A stretch of DNA of 13,504 nucleotides from Betaproteobacteria bacterium (GTDB lineage Bacteria > Pseudomonadota > Gammaproteobacteria > Burkholderiales > Nitrosomonadaceae): assembly GCA_022601315.1 (NCBI GenBank), contig JAHZIU010000184.1, forward strand, positions 1 through 13,504. Reading direction: 5' to 3'. Each line of letters begins with the position of its first letter. Positions within the stretch are counted from its first letter, which is position 1. A program made the translations under genes and the position numbers. Under the pieces are notes generated by a model, which saw nothing but the letters and a program-made list of their open reading frames with translations, was not told where the DNA came from and made no database searches. Below are positions 6,705-13,504 of this stretch, piece by piece.

Positions 6705-8171
6705 TTGGCCAAGATCAAAATTGAGATTGTCAGCTGTAATAATGAAACTCTCGCGCAATCACTCTATGCAGAGTTTGATGAGCTGGGTGGTAATATTGGC
6801 CGTGCAGAAGGAAACGCATTAGTTCTACATGATCAAGATCGTTATATTTCTCGCATTCATGCGGTCATTATTTATCAAGAAAAGAAATATTTCATCCGCT
6901 GTTTGGGTAGTGTATTACCGATTTATTTGAATGATCAAGTTTTAAATAATAACCAGGAAGCACCAATTCACAATGGTGATACTATCGGTATTGGGGACTA
7001 TTTGATGCAGGTACATGGTGAAGAAGCTTCTGAACCTAATGATCCGAGGCCAGAAGGTGAGCTCGATAGTGATCCATTTGCAATTTTTAATAATCATTTA
7101 AATGCCGACCCGGCAGTTGGTTCACCTTTAAGTGTCGGGAGAGGGTCAACACCAAATGCTGTTTTTTCAGAAGAAATTGTTCCTAATCAGCCGTTCGAAG
7201 TAGATGCAGACCCTTTAGCAATGGTGATCCCAGAATCAAAAGATTTAATTCCAGCAGATTTTGATCCATTTGCAGAACCTTCATCATCAAATGAAGATTT
7301 AGCTCCGGTTGTATCGCAGAAAGAAAAAGATATCGATAGTATTCTCAACGCAGATAACGCGTTGTTAGTAACAGCTGACCAATCAGACGCTCAGAGTGTA
7401 GATCCACTTGTTTTGATGAATGTGGCATCAGAGAAAAAGATCGAAACGAGTCGAGCCGATGATGTGCCTGAAAGGCATGCCGCATTTCATACGCCTAGTG
7501 CAAATAGTGATAAACAGGCCGCTCCTACAAAAAATCCCTTTAATGAAAGTTCAAAAAATTCTGTTACTAATCAGGATGAGTTATGCCGGGCATTTCTCAC
7601 AGGTGCTGGTGTACCTGAGCTGGATGTACAGTTAACTCCCGAGTTAATGAAGTTGGTTGGACAATTGCTACGTGAATCAACACAGGGTACTTTGGATTTA
7701 TTATTGGCACGGTCTCTCACAAAACAAGAAGTACGCGCCAATGTTACTCTGATTGCACCACGGGAGAATAACCCATTGAAATTTTCTCCTAATGTGGAGG
7801 CGGCTTTGAAACATTTATTGTCTTCACGAGACCGTGGTTTTATGATGCCACTACAAGCGATGAAAGATGCCCATGATGATCTGCGTTCACATCAATTTGG
7901 ATTTATGGCAGGTATGCGGGCTGCACTGACTGGGATCGTCGAACGTTTTGATCCACAAAAACTAGAACAGCGGTTTACAGAAAAAAATTTGCTTGATTCC
8001 CTGTTACCTATGAGCCATAAAGCAAAACTCTGGGGTTTGTTTGTGGCCCAATATGAAGACATATCTGAAGAAGCCAAAGAAGATTTTCATTCATTATTTG
8101 GCAGAGAGTTTTTGCGGGCATATGAAGAACAAGTTGTAAAACTTGAGCAAGGTGAGAAGAAAATATTGTGA
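6705..8171 (+). CDS. tagH: T6SS FHA-domain scaffold protein TagH/Fha
   Basis: Cytoplasmic scaffold whose N-terminal FHA domain binds phosphothreonine and whose phosphorylation by PpkA promotes T6SS assembly in characterised systems. It is 488 residues. The FHA domain spans about 1-105, with the expected GR (Arg33), SRIH (Ser49, Arg50, His52), a YLND turn and NGDTIGIG near 90. A low-complexity acidic linker runs from about 108 to 290. It repeats a short motif: DPFA at 123 and 187, DPLA at 169, DPLV at 233. From about 291 to the end lies the T6SS FHA C-terminal domain, with segments such as LCRAFLTGAGVP and the conserved-looking GFMAGMRAAL. Translation starts at TTG with a strong AGGAG. pppA follows on the same strand after about 54 bases, so scaffold and phosphatase probably share a transcript. 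The assignment is firm. Confidence 0.93.
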   Translation: MAKIKIEIVSCNNETLAQSLYAEFDELGGNIGRAEGNALVLHDQDRYISRIHAVIIYQEKKYFIRCLGSVLPIYLNDQVLNNNQEAPIHNGDTIGIGDYLMQVHGEEASEPNDPRPEGELDSDPFAIFNNHLNADPAVGSPLSVGRGSTPNAVFSEEIVPNQPFEVDADPLAMVIPESKDLIPADFDPFAEPSSSNEDLAPVVSQKEKDIDSILNADNALLVTADQSDAQSVDPLVLMNVASEKKIETSRADDVPERHAAFHTPSANSDKQAAPTKNPFNESSKNSVTNQDELCRAFLTGAGVPELDVQLTPELMKLVGQLLRESTQGTLDLLLARSLTKQEVRANVTLIAPRENNPLKFSPNVEAALKHLLSSRDRGFMMPLQAMKDAHDDLRSHQFGFMAGMRAALTGIVERFDPQKLEQRFTEKNLLDSLLPMSHKAKLWGLFVAQYEDISEEAKEDFHSLFGREFLRAYEEQVVKLEQGEKKIL

Positions 8172-8236
8172 AAATTTTATTATATTTTTTATCGGTATGT
8201 TTAATCAGTGATAGTTGTGGAAAATATGCAACTTGA
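8168..8236 (+). CDS. Possible 22-residue lipoprotein-leader-like micro-ORF
   Basis: A GTG at 8168-8170 overlaps the fha TGA by the four bases GTGA and opens a 22-codon frame ending at TGA 8234-8236, just past the pppA ATG. The peptide begins VKILLYFLSVCLIS, a basic-hydrophobic stretch like a signal peptide, followed by DSCGKYAT. The cysteine lacks a good lipobox because Asp is at -2. It could be a translated coupler between fha and pppA, the remnant of a lipoprotein gene (tssJ follows fha in some loci), or chance in AT-rich DNA. Confidence 0.2.
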   Translation: MKILLYFLSVCLISDSCGKYAT

Positions 8237-9002
8237 GATTGTTACGTTATCAAAAACTGGTGGTCGCAAAGTAAATGAGGATGCATGTGATTATTGGTTT
8301 GGAAAAGAGTTTTGTTGTTGTGTTTTATCTGATGGATTGGGTGGGCATTATGGTGGAGATGTAGCTTCAAAATTGGCGGTATGTCATGTGCTCGATAAAT
8401 TCCGTGAGGTTCAGGGATGTAGTACACAGTTGATTGAAACATTATTACATACTGGTAACGATGCAATTGTATCTGAGCAGAAGCAAAGTGCAGAACTTAT
8501 GCATATGCGGGCAACGGCAGTTATTCTAACTATAGATACAATAGGGAAGTTGGCTGTATGGGGGCATGTAGGTGATTCTCGCTTATATTGTTTTCGTAAG
8601 GGGCAGATTATTAAACAAACACGTGATCATAGTATCTCTCAAACGATGGTCGATGCGGGTTATATTAAAGCTGAGGAAATAAGAAACACACCAAATCGAA
8701 GTAAGCTGTATGCAGCATTGGGCAATAAGGAACAATTTGAAATGGAAGTTGTTCCCACCGTTTTTTCGCTACAGGATGGAGATGTTTTTTTACTTTGCTC
8801 AGATGGGTTATGGGAGTATGTGATAGAAAATGAAATGGAACAATTGCTTGTTGATGCAGCATCTGCGGCAGAATGGATTCAATTGCTAGAAGAGAAAGTA
8901 CTCGCAAAAGGTCATCTCGGCCAAGATAATTATTCGGCGCTGGCTGTGTGGTGTAGAGACTCGGAAAAGACTGAACCTCCTTCAGAAATCACCGGGTATT
9001 AA
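8226..9002 (+). CDS. pppA: T6SS PP2C-family protein phosphatase PppA
   Basis: Metal-dependent Ser/Thr phosphatase expected to dephosphorylate Fha and reset the T6SS after PpkA action. From the ATG at 8226 it is 258 residues, the usual size for a lone PP2C catalytic domain. PP2C motifs appear in order: GRKVNED near 13-19, SDGLGGHYGG with the metal ligand Asp36, ATAV near 96, GHVGDSR near 113-119, CSDGLWE with Asp193, and GQDNYS with Asp234. An in-frame GTG at 8208 is possible but has no Shine-Dalgarno sequence; the ATG has a weak GGA and places the family's usual opening right after the start. It sits downstream of fha and converges on tagF with 48 bases between. Unlike many loci, it is on the opposite strand from ppkA. 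No membrane segment is visible, so it should be cytoplasmic. Confidence 0.92.
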   Translation: MQLEIVTLSKTGGRKVNEDACDYWFGKEFCCCVLSDGLGGHYGGDVASKLAVCHVLDKFREVQGCSTQLIETLLHTGNDAIVSEQKQSAELMHMRATAVILTIDTIGKLAVWGHVGDSRLYCFRKGQIIKQTRDHSISQTMVDAGYIKAEEIRNTPNRSKLYAALGNKEQFEMEVVPTVFSLQDGDVFLLCSDGLWEYVIENEMEQLLVDAASAAEWIQLLEEKVLAKGHLGQDNYSALAVWCRDSEKTEPPSEITGY

Positions 9003-9069
9003 CAGGAAAACGAGTCGGGAGTGTTATTGAATAACTGTGTTAATAATATATTAGAAATTTTCCGGTGAT
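8988..9069. repeat. Inverted repeat across the pppA/tagF convergent junction
   Basis: ATCACCGG (8988-8995), inside the end of pppA, and CCGGTGAT (9062-9069), inside the end of tagF, are perfect 8-bp inverted copies 66 bases apart. GGAAAA (9005-9010) and TTTTCC (9058-9063) could pair within them. The large loop and lack of a T-run make this a weak bidirectional terminator candidate. Confidence 0.25.
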
Positions 9070-9794
9070 GAGTAATTATTCAAAAATGTTGAGAAAATAT
9101 TTTCTGGTGGGAGTCCGGTATAGCAGTTTGTCTGCGCTATTGCCGTTTCAGATGTTATGCGCCACCAAACACTCTTGTTTGATCCATATGTAAACAGTAA
9201 CTCGGCGGCAGTTAGATTCATTTGTTCAGTAATCGTGTTTTCTGCTGGTAGTGATAGAGCTTTGTGATCGTTTAGTTTAGCGTCAGATGATTCTAATTGC
9301 CACCAAGCTGCAAGTTTATTTATGCGTGTTGATTCAATTTTGGTATTTTGATACGGAAATACCAAGCGATTGAGGCCTTGATCGAGATTGTTTGGAAAAA
9401 TATTGACATCCAGCGAAGATAGTGCAAGCGTTTCAATATCTGCATGCCAGGTTTGCGCAGAAAATGCTGCAAGCATTGAGTTTGTGTTGGGTTCAATTTC
9501 TAGCGCAATTGTTAAAGGGAAATAACGCCCTACATTATCTACGCTTGGCATGAGAATACCAGTCCATATTTTATTTTCACAGATGCCGGGCATAAGGACA
9601 AAATGCCATATTGGACCAGTGAGATAACTGTCCAGCCAGTTTTCTTTAAGTTGTTTACGGCTTGCTACAATAGAACGTTGGAGCCAGTTGTCCCATAGAT
9701 CGATAAAGTGACGGGGAAGTCGACGTGAAGTGAAATCACCAATTGCAGGTATTTTTCCGTACCAACCAGCAATTGGTGCGCCGCCATAATTCAT
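9051..9794 (-). CDS. tagF: T6SS post-translational repressor TagF
   Basis: TagF (ImpM family) restrains T6SS activity, acting through Fha independently of the PpkA/PppA phosphorylation cycle in studied systems. The protein is 247 residues from the ATG at 9794, the usual length of a stand-alone TagF; in some bacteria TagF is fused to PppA, but here they are separate. Family signatures are GWYGKIPAIGDFTSRRLP at about 10-27, LWDNWLQ near 33-39 and PSVDNVGRYFPLTIA at about 83-97. The ATG overlaps the tssM stop as TAATG, with CGAGAAG a few bases upstream, indicating translational coupling. A TTG at 9812 is also in frame but would overlap tssM by 19 bases and has less support. No signal peptide or membrane helix is seen. 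The assignment is firm. Confidence 0.93.
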   Translation of the reverse strand: MNYGGAPIAGWYGKIPAIGDFTSRRLPRHFIDLWDNWLQRSIVASRKQLKENWLDSYLTGPIWHFVLMPGICENKIWTGILMPSVDNVGRYFPLTIALEIEPNTNSMLAAFSAQTWHADIETLALSSLDVNIFPNNLDQGLNRLVFPYQNTKIESTRINKLAAWWQLESSDAKLNDHKALSLPAENTITEQMNLTAAELLFTYGSNKSVWWRITSETAIAQTNCYTGLPPENIFSTFLNNYSSPENF

Positions 9795-12700
9795 TACAAT
9801 CTTCTCGGACAATTAAATTGTTCAAGAGCGCGAAGTCGGAATGGGTTTTGAACGCTACTGGTAACAACTTCAAATTGTATTTTTCGACCATCTACATTAA
9901 AAGTGGTGAAGAATTTTTCAGGTTGCGCAGATGTTTTAATCTCAATTTTATCAAACATGCGGAATAATGCCCAAGGCCCTTCAAACACCTGACCGGATGC
10001 GCCATCTGATGTGGCGGGTGATATTTGCAAGCGTACTTGTGAGCTGCCTCTTGGACCAGGCCAGCGTACTGAAATGGGAACTTGCGGCCCATGGCTATAC
10101 TTGACCAATTGTCCATCGATATCAAGGATAAATTGCGTGATTGATGGATCCATGTCTATTGGTTTGAAAACAAATTCCATGGCTGGTGAATTACCGCCGT
10201 GTCGAAAAAAAGTATCACGGATTATTTTGGCTTGGTGAAAAGTTTGTAAATCTTTGGAAGCGTGGCCCATGCTGGCATCTCCAGATTTCTGAAAGCGCCA
10301 TGGGTACGATGAAGTATCAACATAAACTGAAAGATTGTTTTGAAAAAAATTATCAAAAATACCACCAGGTGCAAATAATCGTGCAAAATCATCCTGAGTG
10401 ACATCACGTATACTTGTTTTAGTAAAGGGGTAGCGCTCAGAAGTTGCTTTAATGCAGAAATCTGTGACATTGGCTTCAAGCGCTTGATTCATCATTACAC
10501 GTTTTTGCCCCAAAGCCTGGCTGATTCCACTGGTTGACAGTGTGGTGAGCATAGAGCGTATTGGTTCGGGTAGATAGCCTGCATCTGCTTTAATCCTGGT
10601 CGGCACATCACTTGGCGGTGGTGCCGATCCACTTTTAAGTGCGGCATCAGTTGCTGTAAGTAGCATGTACAAGTCATTAATCTGCGTGATTACTGTATCT
10701 ATCTGCGCAGGTTGGCCCGGAATAGTAGAGTGAACTATCCTGCGTAGATCTTTAAAACGATCATCTACAATGTGCTCAGGTCTGGATACAATTGATACTG
10801 TGGATTCACTGACATCAGTTTGGCCAAGTAGTAGTTTTAATTGATCTCTAGCACTTCTAACGCCGTCAGTTGCCTTATCGATTACATTTTTGCCGGTTTC
10901 TTCAGTATCTACCAATGTTACTTCTTTCACAATGGCGTTTAATAGTATAGGTAGTGGTGAGTCAGCGGCTGATAGTAAACGAGCGGATTGAATGCTTTGT
11001 TGTAAAGTGCTGGTATGAACTAACTTAATATCATTAATAAATGCTTCCCATGTCTGGGCATAATCATGTAAATACAACCTACGAATTTCTTCTATAAGTT
11101 CAGTTTCAGCTTGTGGATCTATGAATCTATTCGAATTCTTCTCTTTTAAGTCTAATACCCAAATTTCTTCATCAGATAATTGTTTTGCAATTCTTTTTGA
11201 GGCTTTGGTAAAAACTTTGTAGTAACCATTATAACTGAACAGGCCTGGCACTCCTTGAGTTAAAGGACGTTGGCTTGTGCGTGTGAAAACCAATGCAGCA
11301 GCAGGGCCAACAGCTCTTGTGACCGTAAATTCAGCGATGTCTGAACCGACGCCTTGTAATTTTAAGCGTGTGTAAATTCGCTGTGAGATTGGTGTTCTTG
11401 ATACAATGTTACGAACATTCTCAACCAGTTGCGTATTTATTGGAATAGGTGATGACAATTGGCCTAGGCTTAATAAGTTATCCAAGTGAAACTCAAGTTC
11501 TTCACGTTGGTCAATCGTTACCTCTCGAGGTAAACTGGTTTCCCAATCTGCAGTGATGAAAGCTTTTAGAGCAATTGGATCGATATGCCTGGAATCATGC
11601 AACATTAAATATGCTTTGAGTCCTTCATATAGGAGTTCCGTATGATGCTGACCGGCATTATTGAGTAGTTGTTCGATTCGAAACACAAGTTGTGGCAGAT
11701 AGGTTTCTTGCAGTAAGCGTTGATAAGCATTGTTTGATGCTGCAGCAAGTTTGTCCCCTTGATAAAGACCTAGGCCCATAGATAGTGGTACTGAGTCACT
11801 GTCTAATGTTGAGATCTTGGTGAATTCTAATACTGATCTCAGAGTGGGAAGTAAGCTTATTATATTCAGATGTTGTATGGCAGGAATATCGTCAACTTGT
11901 TTGGAAACTGCTGCGATTTCATCTTCCACTTTTGAGACATATGATTCATTATTGAAATAACTGATTGTCCACGCAGCAACTATACCTATAGTCAGTAACG
12001 TTGCAACAACAAATCCACCCCAATGCAGTGTGCGCTGTTGACGCTCCCAACGTAGATTTGTTCCTGCCAATTCTGACTCAGGGAAAATAACATTCTTTAT
12101 TAATTTTGTAAGAAAAAAACTTTTGCCAACAGGTCTATTCGAAACGAGTAGTTTGTGATCAAGCTGGAGTGCTCTACCAAGGTTACCCATTACGCGATCA
12201 ATTGGATTGCCTTCCTGCGTGCCACTGGTAAAGTAGATGCCTCTTAAGAGTGGCTGTTGTTCAAATCGTGAGGGTGAAAATACTTGATTTAGGAAAGTGC
12301 CGAGGACTGTTTTAAGGCTGCTAAATTGTTGTGGAAAAGTATATAGAATTTCTCGTTTCTGTAAATTTCTTTCCTCTTGTAAATAATCGAGCAATCGATC
12401 ATTCAGTCGGTTTTCCAATGCAGAGAATTCTGAATCAAAGTTGTTTAGGGAGGAAGTCTCTTGGTTTTCTGATAAGGGAAAAGAAGTACCCCACACTTGG
12501 GTACGTTCTTCTTTGCCAAATTTATCGAAAAACTCCATAAAGCCAGCAAGTAAGTCAGTTTTAGTAACAAGTACATAAAGTGGAAAACGGATATTGAGCT
12601 CAGTGTGTAACTCTTGTATTCGTTTGCGTAATGCGTTTGCTTGCGCTTCAATTTGTGCAGGCGTTTGTTCTAATAAGTCGGACACGCTGACAGTGACGAT

Positions 12701-13399
12701 GATGCCATTAATTGGGCGGCGCGGGCGGTATTTTTTTAAGAGTTGTAAAAAACCTGTCCAGGCTGCACTATCAGTTTCTTTGTCGCTTTCTTGCGTTGTG
12801 TAACGTCCGGCTGTGTCCAATAGAACAGCATCATCTGTGAACCACCAATCACAATTGCGCGTGCCACCGATACCGTGTACGACTTCTTGGCCAAAACGTT
12901 CGGCAAGAGGAAATTGGAGCCCCGAGTTAATCAAGGCTGTTGTTTTTCCAGATCCTGGCGCACCTATAAAAATATACCAAGGTAGTTCATAAAGATATTG
13001 TCTGTGCATCAGCGAAGATAGGAACGGACGCTTGGTGTTACCTCTAGGATCTGACTGTTTGAGTACCGCAACTGCTTCTTCAAAGCGCTTGCGTAGTAAT
13101 GCAACTTCTTCAGCGCCGGTCTCGTTATTTGCGGAAGGTTGTGGTGATGTATGCCGCAGTAATCCTTCTATTAATTGTGTATTAAGATTACGTGCCTTGA
13201 TGAATTGCCAAATAAGTTTCCCAACATAGATGCCGACAATTAGAGTAATAAGTATTATCCTGATTGTGCTGGATTCTAGTGGGCGATAGTCTGCTAACCC
13301 AATTAGTGGGCCGACAAACCAGATTAGTAGCCCGATAGCTACTAGACCAAGAAGAACAAAAGTCCAACGGTTGAAAAAAAACTTAAAAATCTTCTTCAT
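9794..13399 (-). CDS. tssM: T6SS inner-membrane core protein TssM (IcmF/ImpL)
   Basis: TssM joins TssL in the inner membrane and reaches through the periplasm to the outer-membrane lipoprotein TssJ, forming the T6SS channel. It is 1201 residues from the ATG at 13399. Two membrane helices lie at about 12-31 and 45-64. The cytoplasmic NTPase-like domain keeps an intact Walker A, GAPGSGKT at 146-153, then VLLDTAGRYT around 192-201 and a GTPase-like VTKTD ending at Asp282. A third helix at about 459-482 precedes the long periplasmic part, with the late segments SVRWPGPRGSS and PWALFRMFDKIEI typical of the TssM C-terminus. GAGG at 13411-13408 stands eight bases before the ATG. A TTG at 13417 is in frame but lacks a Shine-Dalgarno. 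The upstream OmpA-type tssL ends 40 bases before, and tagF overlaps the stop. Length and architecture match the family. Confidence 0.96.
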   Translation of the reverse strand: MKKIFKFFFNRWTFVLLGLVAIGLLIWFVGPLIGLADYRPLESSTIRIILITLIVGIYVGKLIWQFIKARNLNTQLIEGLLRHTSPQPSANNETGAEEVALLRKRFEEAVAVLKQSDPRGNTKRPFLSSLMHRQYLYELPWYIFIGAPGSGKTTALINSGLQFPLAERFGQEVVHGIGGTRNCDWWFTDDAVLLDTAGRYTTQESDKETDSAAWTGFLQLLKKYRPRRPINGIIVTVSVSDLLEQTPAQIEAQANALRKRIQELHTELNIRFPLYVLVTKTDLLAGFMEFFDKFGKEERTQVWGTSFPLSENQETSSLNNFDSEFSALENRLNDRLLDYLQEERNLQKREILYTFPQQFSSLKTVLGTFLNQVFSPSRFEQQPLLRGIYFTSGTQEGNPIDRVMGNLGRALQLDHKLLVSNRPVGKSFFLTKLIKNVIFPESELAGTNLRWERQQRTLHWGGFVVATLLTIGIVAAWTISYFNNESYVSKVEDEIAAVSKQVDDIPAIQHLNIISLLPTLRSVLEFTKISTLDSDSVPLSMGLGLYQGDKLAAASNNAYQRLLQETYLPQLVFRIEQLLNNAGQHHTELLYEGLKAYLMLHDSRHIDPIALKAFITADWETSLPREVTIDQREELEFHLDNLLSLGQLSSPIPINTQLVENVRNIVSRTPISQRIYTRLKLQGVGSDIAEFTVTRAVGPAAALVFTRTSQRPLTQGVPGLFSYNGYYKVFTKASKRIAKQLSDEEIWVLDLKEKNSNRFIDPQAETELIEEIRRLYLHDYAQTWEAFINDIKLVHTSTLQQSIQSARLLSAADSPLPILLNAIVKEVTLVDTEETGKNVIDKATDGVRSARDQLKLLLGQTDVSESTVSIVSRPEHIVDDRFKDLRRIVHSTIPGQPAQIDTVITQINDLYMLLTATDAALKSGSAPPPSDVPTRIKADAGYLPEPIRSMLTTLSTSGISQALGQKRVMMNQALEANVTDFCIKATSERYPFTKTSIRDVTQDDFARLFAPGGIFDNFFQNNLSVYVDTSSYPWRFQKSGDASMGHASKDLQTFHQAKIIRDTFFRHGGNSPAMEFVFKPIDMDPSITQFILDIDGQLVKYSHGPQVPISVRWPGPRGSSQVRLQISPATSDGASGQVFEGPWALFRMFDKIEIKTSAQPEKFFTTFNVDGRKIQFEVVTSSVQNPFRLRALEQFNCPRRL

Positions 13400-13407
13400 T
13401 CCTTTAA

Positions 13408-13411
13408 CCTC
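13408..13411 (-). promoter_or_regulatory. Ribosome binding site choosing the ATG start of tssM
   Basis: GAGG, read on the minus strand eight bases before the ATG at 13399, favours that start over the in-frame TTG at 13417, which has no such signal. Confidence 0.55.
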
Positions 13412-13439
13412 ATACAATAGGATTATTTTTAGGAGTGAT

Positions 13440-13504
13440 TTAATTATTTTCGTGGGCAGCGATTAGTATAATTTCCACTCGTCGATTACGGGCACGTCCT
13501 TCTG
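13440..13504 (-). CDS. tssL: C-terminal end of an OmpA-domain protein, probably TssL (partial)
   Basis: Only the last 20 codons are in the window, and the gene continues beyond the right edge. They encode EGRARNRRVEI followed by ILIAAHENN and a TAA stop at 13442-13440. G-R-A-x-N-R-R-V-E-I is the hallmark end of OmpA-like peptidoglycan-binding domains. In T6SS loci the gene directly upstream of tssM is commonly tssL, and one class of TssL carries a C-terminal OmpA-like domain that anchors the membrane complex to peptidoglycan. A separate OmpA-family protein such as TagL is the main alternative, since the TssL body is not visible. Confidence 0.75.
   Translation of the reverse strand, partial: EGRARNRRVEIILIAAHENN

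Noticed and set aside
9892..10677. Several short open frames on both strands inside tssM
   Set aside because: They overlap the uninterrupted tssM frame, which matches its family to the C-terminus, and show no independent coding signals.

Overview
The window is about 13.5 kb of AT-rich, gene-dense proteobacterial DNA. Most of it is one flank of a type VI secretion system (T6SS) locus that carries the threonine-phosphorylation control module (PpkA kinase, PppA phosphatase, Fha/TagH scaffold, TagF repressor). This gene set and the lipoprotein signal peptide point to a Gram-negative proteobacterium, probably gamma- or betaproteobacterial. I cannot name a genus from sequence alone.

Layout from left to right. 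(1) 1-2440, plus strand: a lipoprotein with two LysM-like segments, a NodB polysaccharide-deacetylase domain and TPR-like helices, then a small GNAT acetyltransferase. Neither is a named core T6SS gene. (2) 2470-5841, minus strand: a very large PpkA-type Ser/Thr kinase with one membrane segment and a long predicted periplasmic half. (3) 5842-6704: an 863-base divergent intergenic region with no convincing gene but many inverted and direct repeats, a candidate ppkA promoter and a weaker fha promoter. (4) 6705-9002, plus strand: Fha/TagH, a lipoprotein-like micro-ORF, and the PP2C phosphatase PppA. (5) 9051-13504, minus strand: a likely operon read as tssL (only its OmpA-like C-terminus is in the window), then tssM, then tagF. 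tssM and tagF are coupled by a TAATG overlap.

How the genes work together (family knowledge plus inference). TssM, TssL and the off-window lipoprotein TssJ form the envelope-spanning channel. PpkA would sense an envelope signal through its periplasmic half and phosphorylate Fha to license assembly. PppA reverses this, and TagF represses through Fha. The LysM/NodB lipoprotein could modify peptidoglycan near the machine, but that link rests only on proximity.

The least ordinary items are the repeat-built periplasmic half of PpkA, which lacks a recognisable von Willebrand A domain; the LysM-NodB-TPR-LysM-TPR lipoprotein; and a potentially structured element at 6184-6251 between ppkA and fha. 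I found no CRISPR array, tRNA, rRNA or intact insertion sequence.
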